64,000 bases of DNA from Ignavibacteriales bacterium (GTDB lineage: Bacteria > Bacteroidota > Ignavibacteria > Ignavibacteriales > SURF-24), in assembly GCA_026390815.1 (NCBI GenBank), contig JAPLFH010000006.1, forward strand, positions 1 through 64,000. Direction: 5' to 3'. The translations under genes and the position numbers were made by a program. Within the stretch, counting starts at the first letter, position 1, and each line of letters starts with the position of its first letter. Positions 55,720 through 64,000 of the stretch are shown piece by piece. The notes beneath the pieces are model-generated. The model was given only the letters and a program-made list of their open reading frames with translations, did no database searches and was not told the DNA's origin.

Positions 55720-58700
55720 TTATTTTAATATTATCATTTTCTTAACCGACCTGTAACTTTCTTTCCCACTAATTGATGATGCATTCATTGAATAGAAATA
55801 TATACCCGAGGATAATTTAGATCCATCGAATGTTGTCTGATATTGACCAGCTTGTCTGATGCCATTTACTAATTCCTTAACAATTTGTCCAATCGAATTG
55901 TAAACAATCACTTTTATATTACTTTCAAAAGGAAGAGAATATTTTATGGTTGTGCCTGGATTAAAAGGATTAGGAAAATTTTGTTCGAGTACAAATTCCT
56001 TTGGTAAAACTTTTTCCGATTTTATTTCTATACTTGTTAATATATTTGATTTACCAGGTGAACCGCCTGCCAGTGTTGATTTTGTCCAATTGTTTGGTTG
56101 TGAATGATCCTTTTTTGGATCAATAATTATCAGGCTGTATCCTTTTCCATCTGCTTCAACAGGCCATGGCAACGAATTTTTATAGGCAACACTATCAATT
56201 ATTTGTCCAGTTGATTTGAAAACGCGAACCTGGTCATTATTCCCAAATCCAAAAGGAATGTTTCCAGAAAAATTTTTCACATCAGGATAAATTTGTTTGA
56301 ATGTAATTGAATCCTCACACACAACCCAGTATCCTCCTGCTGGAATTATCGTATTGGATGGGATTTGAAACGAATGTGTGCTGTCTTCATCTTTAATAAT
56401 CCAACCAGAAATATCCTGGTCTTCTGCCTTTGGATTATACAGCTCAATCCAGTCCTTGGAATTCATAGCAGACGAAGCGTTATACATTATTTCATTAATC
56501 ACCAAAGAACTTAAATTGATTTCTGAAGAATCAATTCTTCCCAAATTTGTTCCGCGAATTCCCATATTGATTCCCGGCGAGCCAGATACAAGATAATAGT
56601 ATGGATCGAATTGCGGCACACCAGTAATGCAATCAGGTGAATTATTATAGTCGGCATCATTTGTCATTGAATAAGAAATATCAAGAGCGCCAGCAAGCGG
56701 AGCGTGGGTGCTGTTAAGGTAGTTCCAAATATTATCTTTGTTATTATAAATGATAGAGTTAGTTACTTTCATAAAATCTTTATAAGTCCAATCATAACTA
56801 TCGCCAATTCTTAAACCAACATTATTATCAACAGCAACGCAATGATCTATAAATACAAATGGACCTTTGTTAACGCCGCTTTCAGTCCATCCAGCTTCAA
56901 ATCCCTGATCGTTTTTTAGAGAAACTGTATTAAATATTTTTACCGTATCACCACCTGATGCAGCAACACCTTCATGAATAAAATCTTCCAGCCAGCAGTT
57001 TGAAATTTTAAGTCTTGCATAATGATGATCAATCGCATCATCTTTTCCGGTAATAAAATAGCAGTGATCAATAACTGAGAATTGTGGATAATTCGGATTA
57101 ACAAAATCGATGTGGAATCCATCTGTATCAATGTCCTCAGTATAAATGTGGTCATCATTCGGAAGATTCATCAAATGGCTGTCTTTGTAACTTAACAACA
57201 CACGATGAAATTCTCCACCCAACCAAACAAAAGATGTAACACAATTAGTTACATTTACTTTGCTATCCTGTGCGCCAAAAACTTTACCGGGTGAATACAA
57301 AAAGAAACATTCATCAAAATTAAATTCAGAATTATCCTTTCCGAAAAAAATATGCTGATGACCTGTATGCCAACCATCGCTTGTTGGATTGCCTTTGGAT
57401 TGATCGCCGCCTCCGTTAAGAACAATGCAATATCGGAAAGAAGCTACACCAGTTTTAAATTCCATTCCGCCCCAGGGCTCAGTCCATTTTTCAGAAGTAA
57501 TTACAACTGGTTCATTCTCTGTTCCTTCAACAGTTATTTTACCTTGCACATTAAAATTAATATACTTTTTAACCACAACCCAGGTACCTTGTTTTATAAT
57601 TAAATTACAACCTGCAGGAATATTTAAATTCCCAGTTATTAACCTGTCTGCCGTGTTATCCCACACAACATCACCAATTGGAAGAGTACCTGAGTAGGAG
57701 GTTGTTGGAATGGAAGAGATCTCAATTGTCTTTTGATTTGGTTGTGTGTTCCCATTTTGAACACTTAAAACAAAATCCGATGTAGAATTGATTTGAACAA
57801 CACCGGTACCTGCACCACGTTTTATTTTTATAGTAGTATCAGTGTGCGCTCCATTAAATAATATTTGCATCGGTGTCTGGTCAATAGGATTTATTTCCCA
57901 GTTATCGTCCCGCAACCGCACAATAAAAGGAAAATGTTGTCCGGGTCTAATTCGTTTTGGAGTTATAAGTTCTGCATTAGAATTCCCCAACTTTGTAAAA
58001 ATAGCTGCCAGAGTTTTATCTCCCGTTAAATTCAAAGTGATGGATTGGTTTGATGGTAATGAAGGATCTGACCATCCTACAAAACGGTAACCGGTGGATG
58101 GAATAGCTGTTACAGTAACCGGAATATTCTTAAAGTAATTTCCTGTCCACGGAAATTGACTAATGTTAACGGAATTGATTTGTATTGTTCCTTTACCACT
58201 GGAAATATCAACTGATAATTCTGCCAGTCCATTAAGATGAAAATAATTGTTCATTTGTTGACGAACAATAGCTGGTCTTTGACTTGCAAAGTTTCTAAGA
58301 TAGTCGACATTCTCATTCCATTTGGTAACACTATTATTCCACTTGCTAACTTCAGCCGGAATTTCTGGAGAAATGCTTTGCGCAAGCGAGTCAATGATTG
58401 AGTTTACATTCGAAGCTGAAAAAGTTGTATTTAATAAATCCGCTATTCGATTAATAAATTTAATTTTATAAGATTGATTCTGTAAAAGTTTTTTTGTTAT
58501 CAGGTTATCTAAAAATAATCCTACCGGATTATACTGATTAGTAAAACCATTCCAGTTAACATCATTATAAGAGCGGTCAGCATCCCAGATAGTCCATTGC
58601 CATTTAGCTGCATCAGTTTTTTCTCTGAACATAAAAACACCATATCCCCACGTATTATATTCTGAACCATTAACCAAAGCCTGAAGAGTTGTAAAGTTAT

Positions 58701-60195
58701 CTAAGTCTAAAATCTTTCCAGCTTCAACAATTTTCTCATCACTTACAAAAGTATTATTCTGAAAAAAGCTTACCAATTCCTGCCATTTATTCCGGTTGCC
58801 ATAAACAAGTTCCGTAGAATCCCATCTTGTTCTAAAAATATCCATATCCAAATATTTTAAATGATCAGTGATAAAGTCGAAATCAATACTTTCTTTTATA
58901 TCGTAGATTCCATTAAATTTTTCATTCAAGTACAAAACACAAAAACTGCTTTGCGGAGTTAATCCACCAGTTTGCCTCCATAACTCAGTTACAATCGGAT
59001 CGCGGAGCAAATTCGCAGTAGCATTTTTTCCATCGGAAGTTGGTTCCATGCTATCATCGTAACCGGCTCTAAACACAAGTTGATTAAATGACTCAACCAA
59101 ATCATTTGGATAAAGTTGATAGTTCAGCATGTCTTCACCATATCCTTTCCGAAAATAAGCACGGAAAGATTTTTTCTTATAATCGTTTGGTCCAGTGTTT
59201 CCTTGTATTCGCAATCCAGCCGGAGAGTGGAATTCAAGAGATTTGTTTCTGAAATATTCTAACTCAGCAAACCTTTCCCATTCTCGCCCATCTTTATTGT
59301 TAACATAAATTCCTGTGGCAGGATCAAACAAATTTTTAGGATCAGTCATTAATGTAAGAACCGGCAAGGAATGATTTGCATTAACAAAAAACGTTTTGCT
59401 AATAATTTGGCTTGGCAGTAATCCAGGATTAATTGTTCTTGCTTTGAAAATTGATGTCTGACTAATTTGTACAGGAACTGTGTATTTAGATGATGTCCCA
59501 GATGGATCCGATCCGTCGAGCGTGTAGAAGATATTATCAGTATTTATATTTGGAGTAACTGAAACTGTTACATTGTTCGTATAAAATCCAGAGGCTTGTT
59601 CTATGCTGGGAGGATTTGCAAAACCAGTAAAACCTTGTTGATTTTTAGAACCATGAGAATTAATAATAAAATAATTCCAGTTTGCATAGCCGTCTGGAAA
59701 ACGTCCGAATGAAATATCTCTAAATTGATTTTGATAAGTAATGCTATCAAGAATTGTTGTACCATCTTTGTCAATTAAAAAAATCTTTTCCTTTTCATTA
59801 TCCAGCTTAAAGTTAAGATGAACTGCACCTTTCCCAGGTTTTCCATCGGCATAAAGAATTAAAAATCCTTTTGCCGGGATGGTTGTTAAACTTGGCTGTC
59901 CGGATGGTATCTTCCAGAAATTAATTGATTGAAGATCATCCGACAGATAATAGCCAGTAAGATCGATTGGCGCATCGCTGGAATTATAAATTTCTATCCA
60001 GTCTTCGTATTCACCAAGAGGATTTTTATATGATAATATATTGTTAGCCATAAATTCATTTATAAATAATTGTGAACTCTGGTTTTCTCTAATTAGCGGG
60101 GATTTATTTGTTAAAGAATGAATCTCTTGTGGAAATACGCTGCTGGCTAATATTGAGAATGAAATAATTATAAAGAGCAATTTTGTTTTGGACAT
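55720..60195 (-). CDS. Giant CotH/lamin-tail/beta-helix T9SS cargo protein
   Basis: About 1491 residues from ATG 60195 (MSKTKLLFII); TTG 60210 and ATG 60204 are alternatives. In order: signal peptide; a lamin-tail domain (FINEFMANN to ~115); a chitobiase/hexosaminidase C-terminal-like segment (FYTLDGSDPSGTSS); a CotH kinase-like domain (GLRIQGNTGPNDYKKKSFR through about 640); an InlB-type beta-repeat (GYRFVGWSDPSLPSNQ); a right-handed beta-helix with short strands (KVNVTNCVTSFVW, FSVIDHCYFITGKDDAIDHH); a second lamin-tail domain (LVINEIMYNASSAMNSKDW); and a T9SS sorting domain (LEQNFPNPFNPGTTIKY ... KKMIILK). The CotH domain may phosphorylate proteins, but the activity of this one is unproven. 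Confidence 0.87.
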   Translation of the reverse strand: MSKTKLLFIIISFSILASSVFPQEIHSLTNKSPLIRENQSSQLFINEFMANNILSYKNPLGEYEDWIEIYNSSDAPIDLTGYYLSDDLQSINFWKIPSGQPSLTTIPAKGFLILYADGKPGKGAVHLNFKLDNEKEKIFLIDKDGTTILDSITYQNQFRDISFGRFPDGYANWNYFIINSHGSKNQQGFTGFANPPSIEQASGFYTNNVTVSVTPNINTDNIFYTLDGSDPSGTSSKYTVPVQISQTSIFKARTINPGLLPSQIISKTFFVNANHSLPVLTLMTDPKNLFDPATGIYVNNKDGREWERFAELEYFRNKSLEFHSPAGLRIQGNTGPNDYKKKSFRAYFRKGYGEDMLNYQLYPNDLVESFNQLVFRAGYDDSMEPTSDGKNATANLLRDPIVTELWRQTGGLTPQSSFCVLYLNEKFNGIYDIKESIDFDFITDHLKYLDMDIFRTRWDSTELVYGNRNKWQELVSFFQNNTFVSDEKIVEAGKILDLDNFTTLQALVNGSEYNTWGYGVFMFREKTDAAKWQWTIWDADRSYNDVNWNGFTNQYNPVGLFLDNLITKKLLQNQSYKIKFINRIADLLNTTFSASNVNSIIDSLAQSISPEIPAEVSKWNNSVTKWNENVDYLRNFASQRPAIVRQQMNNYFHLNGLAELSVDISSGKGTIQINSVNISQFPWTGNYFKNIPVTVTAIPSTGYRFVGWSDPSLPSNQSITLNLTGDKTLAAIFTKLGNSNAELITPKRIRPGQHFPFIVRLRDDNWEINPIDQTPMQILFNGAHTDTTIKIKRGAGTGVVQINSTSDFVLSVQNGNTQPNQKTIEISSIPTTSYSGTLPIGDVVWDNTADRLITGNLNIPAGCNLIIKQGTWVVVKKYINFNVQGKITVEGTENEPVVITSEKWTEPWGGMEFKTGVASFRYCIVLNGGGDQSKGNPTSDGWHTGHQHIFFGKDNSEFNFDECFFLYSPGKVFGAQDSKVNVTNCVTSFVWLGGEFHRVLLSYKDSHLMNLPNDDHIYTEDIDTDGFHIDFVNPNYPQFSVIDHCYFITGKDDAIDHHYARLKISNCWLEDFIHEGVAASGGDTVKIFNTVSLKNDQGFEAGWTESGVNKGPFVFIDHCVAVDNNVGLRIGDSYDWTYKDFMKVTNSIIYNNKDNIWNYLNSTHAPLAGALDISYSMTNDADYNNSPDCITGVPQFDPYYYLVSGSPGINMGIRGTNLGRIDSSEINLSSLVINEIMYNASSAMNSKDWIELYNPKAEDQDISGWIIKDEDSTHSFQIPSNTIIPAGGYWVVCEDSITFKQIYPDVKNFSGNIPFGFGNNDQVRVFKSTGQIIDSVAYKNSLPWPVEADGKGYSLIIIDPKKDHSQPNNWTKSTLAGGSPGKSNILTSIEIKSEKVLPKEFVLEQNFPNPFNPGTTIKYSLPFESNIKVIVYNSIGQIVKELVNGIRQAGQYQTTFDGSKLSSGIYFYSMNASSISGKESYRSVKKMIILK

Positions 60196-60473
60196 TATTT
60201 TCATTTCCAATTTTGTGAATGAGTTAATTTATAACTGATAATTGTCTTAAGAAGTAAGCTTGATTAAATTCCCAAATACTTCTCGCAAATATTTTGTCTA
60301 ACAATAATCGTTAGAAAGATAACTTTAAGGAGATAGAAATACCACACTATTTAATCGCATTGAATTTGAAAAATATTCTCTGGAAAACTTTATTCTTCTT
60401 TTCATCCATTTTTTCTTCTTTCAATTTCATCTTAATTAAATTAAATTTCCGAAAGGAATAATTAAAAGGGCTG

Positions 60474-62174
60474 ATGCTTAAATCTCTTCAAATACAAGAC
60501 TATGCTCTGATTGAAAAAATCAATGTTGATTTTGGCGCAGGATTGAATATTATAACCGGTGAAACCGGTGCTGGTAAGTCCATCCTGATAGATGCCATGA
60601 GTTTGCTGCTTGGAGAACGAGCGACCACTGAAGTAATTAGAAAGTATGCTTCTAAAACAGTTGTGGAAGGAATTTTTGATGTAACTGGAAACGATAACGT
60701 AAAAAAGCTGATTGAAGAGAATGATTTGGAAGTGCAGCCTGAATTAATAATGCGGAGAGAAATCTCTCTTAAAGGTTCTAACCGATGTTTTATAAATGAC
60801 ACTCCGGTTTCTCTTTCATTGATTAAGGATGTAGGAAATTTTTTAGTCGATCTTCACGGGCAGCATGAACATCAATCACTGCTGCGAAGTGAAACGCATA
60901 TTGAAACCTTGGATGACTTTGGAAATTATAAAGATGATTTGATTGAGTATAATTCAAGAAGGCAAAATTTACTTTCCTTGTTGAACGATTTAAAAATCTT
61001 AAAAGCTAAGGAAGCAATACTTAGCGAAAAGAAAGAGTTTTATGCCTATCAAATAAAGGAGATTGATTCCGTTTCGCCAGTTGAAGGCGAAGAAGAAAAA
61101 TTGGTTGAAGAATTAAAAATTCTTGAAAATGCAGAACGGCTTCTGCAATCAACAAATGAGATTTACCAAAATATATACGACAAAGATAACGCCGTATATA
61201 ATTCTTTGGTAAAAATAAAAAATGAATTGATTGAATTAGCTAAAATTGATAAATCATTTTCTGATTCCAGAGATGAATGTGAATCAGTCCTAACTCAAAT
61301 AAAAGATATAGCTGAGTTTGTAAGAACCTATAAAGAAAAAATTGATTTGGAACCGGAACGATTGGAAGAAGTGAGGGACAGATTAGGTGCAATAAGCTTG
61401 TTAAAGAAAAAGTATGGCGGATCTTTAAAAAGTGTAATTGAGCATAGATATAAAATTGGTGAAGAGTTCAATCTTGCAGAAAATTTTGCTCAGAGAATTT
61501 CGGAATTGGATAATGAAATAATAGAAGTGCAGAATGAATGTGGAAAGGTTGCTGGTCGTTTATCAAAAAAGCGTTTGGAAACTTCTCAGATCATCAAATC
61601 GGAAGCTATAAAAGCATTAAGCTTTCTTGGAATTTCTGATGCGCAGTTTGAAGTAAAGATTGAACAACAATCAGCAGAACCGTCTGACAATTTTATTTTG
61701 TTTAATAATAAAAAATACAAATTCAATAATCGTGGAATTGATGAAGTTGAATTTTATATTTCTACTAACAAAGGTGAAGATCCAAAACCGCTTGTAAAGG
61801 TAGCCTCTGGTGGTGAGGTTTCCCGAATTATGCTTGCCTTAAAGTCCATCCTTGCCAAGAACGAACAACTTCCGCTCCTTATCTTTGATGAAATTGATAC
61901 CGGAGTAAGCGGACGAGTTGCACAAAAAGTTGGGCTGAATCTTAAATCGTTAGCTTCTTTTCATCAGATAATTGCAATCACACATTTGCCGCAAATCGCC
62001 GGATTAGCGGACCATCATTACGGTGTTGAAAAAATTCAAAACGAAGAACGAGTAACGAGTTCGATAAGGAAATTATCAAAAGAAGAAAGAGTTCGCGAAG
62101 TTGCAAAACTTTTAAGCGGCGAAGAGATCACAACTGCAAGTCTTAAAAGCGCTAAAGAATTGATGGGAATATGA
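60474..62174 (+). CDS. recN: DNA repair protein RecN
   Basis: 566-residue SMC-like ATPase for double-strand-break repair. It has Walker A ITGETGAGKSILIDAM, a long coiled-coil middle (about 155-380), the ABC signature KVASGGEVSRIMLALK, Walker B LPLLIFDEIDTGVSG, and HLPQIAGLADHH. The length and order are standard. Confidence 0.97.
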   Translation: MLKSLQIQDYALIEKINVDFGAGLNIITGETGAGKSILIDAMSLLLGERATTEVIRKYASKTVVEGIFDVTGNDNVKKLIEENDLEVQPELIMRREISLKGSNRCFINDTPVSLSLIKDVGNFLVDLHGQHEHQSLLRSETHIETLDDFGNYKDDLIEYNSRRQNLLSLLNDLKILKAKEAILSEKKEFYAYQIKEIDSVSPVEGEEEKLVEELKILENAERLLQSTNEIYQNIYDKDNAVYNSLVKIKNELIELAKIDKSFSDSRDECESVLTQIKDIAEFVRTYKEKIDLEPERLEEVRDRLGAISLLKKKYGGSLKSVIEHRYKIGEEFNLAENFAQRISELDNEIIEVQNECGKVAGRLSKKRLETSQIIKSEAIKALSFLGISDAQFEVKIEQQSAEPSDNFILFNNKKYKFNNRGIDEVEFYISTNKGEDPKPLVKVASGGEVSRIMLALKSILAKNEQLPLLIFDEIDTGVSGRVAQKVGLNLKSLASFHQIIAITHLPQIAGLADHHYGVEKIQNEERVTSSIRKLSKEERVREVAKLLSGEEITTASLKSAKELMGI

Positions 62175-62412
62175 GAAAATTTATCTTGAATCATTTAATA
62201 TGAAACACCAATGTTAAAACCATCTACGAAGATGATATTCTTAATAATGATTTTTGTACACACAAAAAGGGAAGATTTAAGCTTAGTGTAAAAAAAGGGA
62301 TCTGGATTACATATAACGTTTTTTGTTTAAGTGATTCTAACTAAACTATTTCCACTTTACGATATAGTATATTGCAATCTGCTTCCTGACAAAAATTCTA
62401 AGGGAACTAATA

Positions 62413-62895
62413 TTGAAGAAAATAAGTTGTGGAATTTTAATATATCGCATTGAATTGAAAAAATTGAAATTGTTTCTAGTTCACCCAGGCGGTCCATTCT
62501 TTAAAAACAAGGATGATGGACATTGGGGAATTCCTAAAGGTGAAGTGCATGATGGTGAAGATTATTTGATCTGTGCTTTGCGCGAAGTAAAGGAAGAAAT
62601 TGGAATTGATTTTAATGGCAGAGAATTTCTACCACTTGGATCAATCATTCAAAAAAATGGCAAAGTGGTTCATGCCTGGGCTTGTGAAGAAAATTCTGAT
62701 TTTAAAGTTGATAATTCCGGAAGTATGGTGGAACTTCAATGGCCCCCGCTTTTTGGTAAAAAGATTCGATTCCCGGAGATTGATCAGGCACAGTTTTTCT
62801 CAGTACAGGATGCAAGGAAAAAAATAAAAGCTGCACAAATAAAATTGATTGAGAGGTTGGAACTTCATTTACAGAATCTCGGATTGTTGGAGTGA
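62413..62895 (+). CDS. Nudix hydrolase
   Basis: 160 residues, apparently from TTG 62413. The Nudix box GEVHDGEDYLICALREVKEE followed by IGI fits GX5EX7REUXEEXGU exactly. The ending with FSVQDARKKIKAAQIKLIERL and the early VHPGGPFFKNKDDGHWGIPK resemble predicted NTP pyrophosphohydrolases of the YfcD/MutT-like group. Its substrate, a nucleoside diphosphate derivative, cannot be named. Confidence 0.9.
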   Translation: MKKISCGILIYRIELKKLKLFLVHPGGPFFKNKDDGHWGIPKGEVHDGEDYLICALREVKEEIGIDFNGREFLPLGSIIQKNGKVVHAWACEENSDFKVDNSGSMVELQWPPLFGKKIRFPEIDQAQFFSVQDARKKIKAAQIKLIERLELHLQNLGLLE

Positions 62896-63062
62896 TGGAA
62901 AGATTAGTTTCTTGAAAAACTAAATTATACTTCATTCATTCAATAAAAATTGAATCGGAAATAAAAAGATCAAGATCAAGAGCAGAGTTATTTCTTAGTT
63001 AGCATAAGTTCGTTTGTTTACTGTTTATTTGTACTAATTTCTGATTATAGAGAGGAAATTTT

Positions 63063-64000
63063 TTGAAAGAATCCGCCTTATATGTACATATTCCATTCTG
63101 CGACCATAAATGTATTTACTGCGATTTTTATTCTATTGTTACAAAAGATAATGTTGCAAATTATCTTGGTGCAATTACAAAAGAGATAATAAATTATTCT
63201 AATGAATTTCAGAAAGGAAGAAATTTTACTTCAATATTTTTCGGCGGTGGAACACCATCGCTGATGGAACCTGATTATTTAGGTGATTTAATTTCCTGTC
63301 TTAAAAATTATTATCCTGTTTCAGATGATGCCGAAATTACTCTTGAAACTAATCCCGGTACAGTTGATAAATCAAAACTTAAAAAAATTAAGGAAGTTGG
63401 ATTTAATAGAATTAGTATTGGTGTGCAATCCTTTAATGATGATGAATTAAAATTTCTAACAAGAATACACGACAGACAATTAGCTTTAACAACAATCAAC
63501 GATGCTTCGGAAGTCGGCTTCGAAAATATTAGTATCGATTTGATTTTTAATATCCCGGGGCAAACTAAGGATATGTGGCTTAGAAATCTGGAAACAGCAG
63601 TTTCTCTGCCCATCAAACACATCTCCGCTTACAGCTTAATCCTGGAAAAAGGAACGATCTTAAATAAAATGGTTCTTGATGGTAAAGTAGAATTGCAGGA
63701 TTCTGATTATGAAGGAGAGATTTATCATTTAACTATGGATTACCTGAATAAAAAAGGATTTATCCAGTACGAAGTTTCTAATTATGCAAAAACAGGTTAT
63801 GAATGCAGACACAATAATTCTTATTGGCATTACAAAGATTATCTTTCCTTTGGTACTTCTGCGCATTCATTTATAAACGGTAAAAGATGGTGGAATTTCT
63901 CCAGCTTGAAGCATTATCTTTTAAGCATCGATGAAAAAGGTAAGGCAATGGCAAACTCAGAAATATTAACCGAAGAGCAAATGTTAAGCGAATATGTAAT
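63063..64000 (+). CDS. hemW: HemW-like radical SAM protein (partial, cut by window end)
   Basis: The frame runs from TTG 63063 past the right edge without a stop, so at least 312 residues are present. GAGGAAA lies about 8 nt before the start. The N-terminus LYVHIPFCDHKCIYCDFYS carries CxxxCxxCx of radical SAM enzymes in the HemW/HemN form, then FFGGGTPSLM, RISIGVQSFND, and SAYSLILEKGT. HemW is a heme chaperone in bacteria and is often annotated as coproporphyrinogen III oxidase-like. The gene cannot be seen in full. Confidence 0.92.
   Translation, partial: MKESALYVHIPFCDHKCIYCDFYSIVTKDNVANYLGAITKEIINYSNEFQKGRNFTSIFFGGGTPSLMEPDYLGDLISCLKNYYPVSDDAEITLETNPGTVDKSKLKKIKEVGFNRISIGVQSFNDDELKFLTRIHDRQLALTTINDASEVGFENISIDLIFNIPGQTKDMWLRNLETAVSLPIKHISAYSLILEKGTILNKMVLDGKVELQDSDYEGEIYHLTMDYLNKKGFIQYEVSNYAKTGYECRHNNSYWHYKDYLSFGTSAHSFINGKRWWNFSSLKHYLLSIDEKGKAMANSEILTEEQMLSEYV

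Overview
The window is AT-rich bacterial chromosome, almost certainly from the class Ignavibacteria or a close relative in the Bacteroidota/Chlorobiota group. The strongest pointer is the type IX secretion (T9SS) sorting domain, with its QNYPNPFNP signature, in five proteins. Supporting signs are a TPR lipoprotein resembling the T9SS component PorW/SprE, a Bacteroidota-size SecA, a Chlorobi-type 2[4Fe-4S] ferredoxin, weak or absent Shine-Dalgarno sites at many genes, several inferred TTG starts, and promoters of the form TTG-N20/21-TAnnTTTG. All calls come from reading the sequence; no database search was run.

Layout. 0-4.3 kb: the tail of an upstream gene, an M19 dipeptidase with a T9SS domain nested inside another domain, a small lipoprotein, a decayed SRPBCC gene and an unknown polytopic membrane protein. 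4.4-15.4 kb: mostly housekeeping genes (secA, a P-II gene, a PorW-like lipoprotein overlapping a peptidoglycan glycosyltransferase and an AlbA_2 protein, a RelE-type toxin pair, a SpoU methyltransferase, an SMR exporter, rlmN, an acyl-CoA dehydrogenase). 15.4-19.2 kb: an exported YidD-like protein with two tandem TPR/membrane paralogues, then lemA with a TPM-domain gene. 19.3-25.2 kb: ferredoxin, MBL hydrolase, Rieske protein, queG, DUF1569, trxB, and a divergent DUF6249 / ECF sigma + anti-sigma locus. 25.4-30.6 kb: era, an EamA transporter, acylphosphatase, ispF, dedA, lnt. 30.6-39.2 kb: secreted T9SS proteins, threonine aldolase, a PolB-like exonuclease and a DUF1207-type protein. Within this, 35.2-36.9 kb is an accessory patch with a dispersed repeat, an FKBP gene fragment, HicB-like and MazF-type toxin-antitoxin genes and a strongly structured RNA. 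39.3-47.8 kb: purL, a YihY/BrkB protein, an outer-membrane protein, Rrf2 / NapH-like / methyltransferase genes and an Ig-like lipoprotein. 48-60.2 kb: very large repeat-rich surface or secreted proteins, a creatininase-family protein and the initiator tRNA. 60.4-64 kb: recN, a Nudix hydrolase and hemW, which is cut by the window end.

How the genes connect. Much of the window serves the cell envelope: Sec export (secA), lipoprotein maturation (lnt), a likely T9SS accessory lipoprotein, peptidoglycan synthesis, YidD-like insertion, and a large set of T9SS cargo and surface lipoproteins built from tandem beta-rich repeats. The rest is ordinary metabolism and information processing.

The observations most worth following are the structured RNA with an intrinsic terminator at 36.70-36.86 kb, the nested T9SS sorting domain in the dipeptidase, and the exported YidD/TPR gene trio. 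Two decayed genes (SRPBCC and FKBP) were recovered by reading through stops or short frames.
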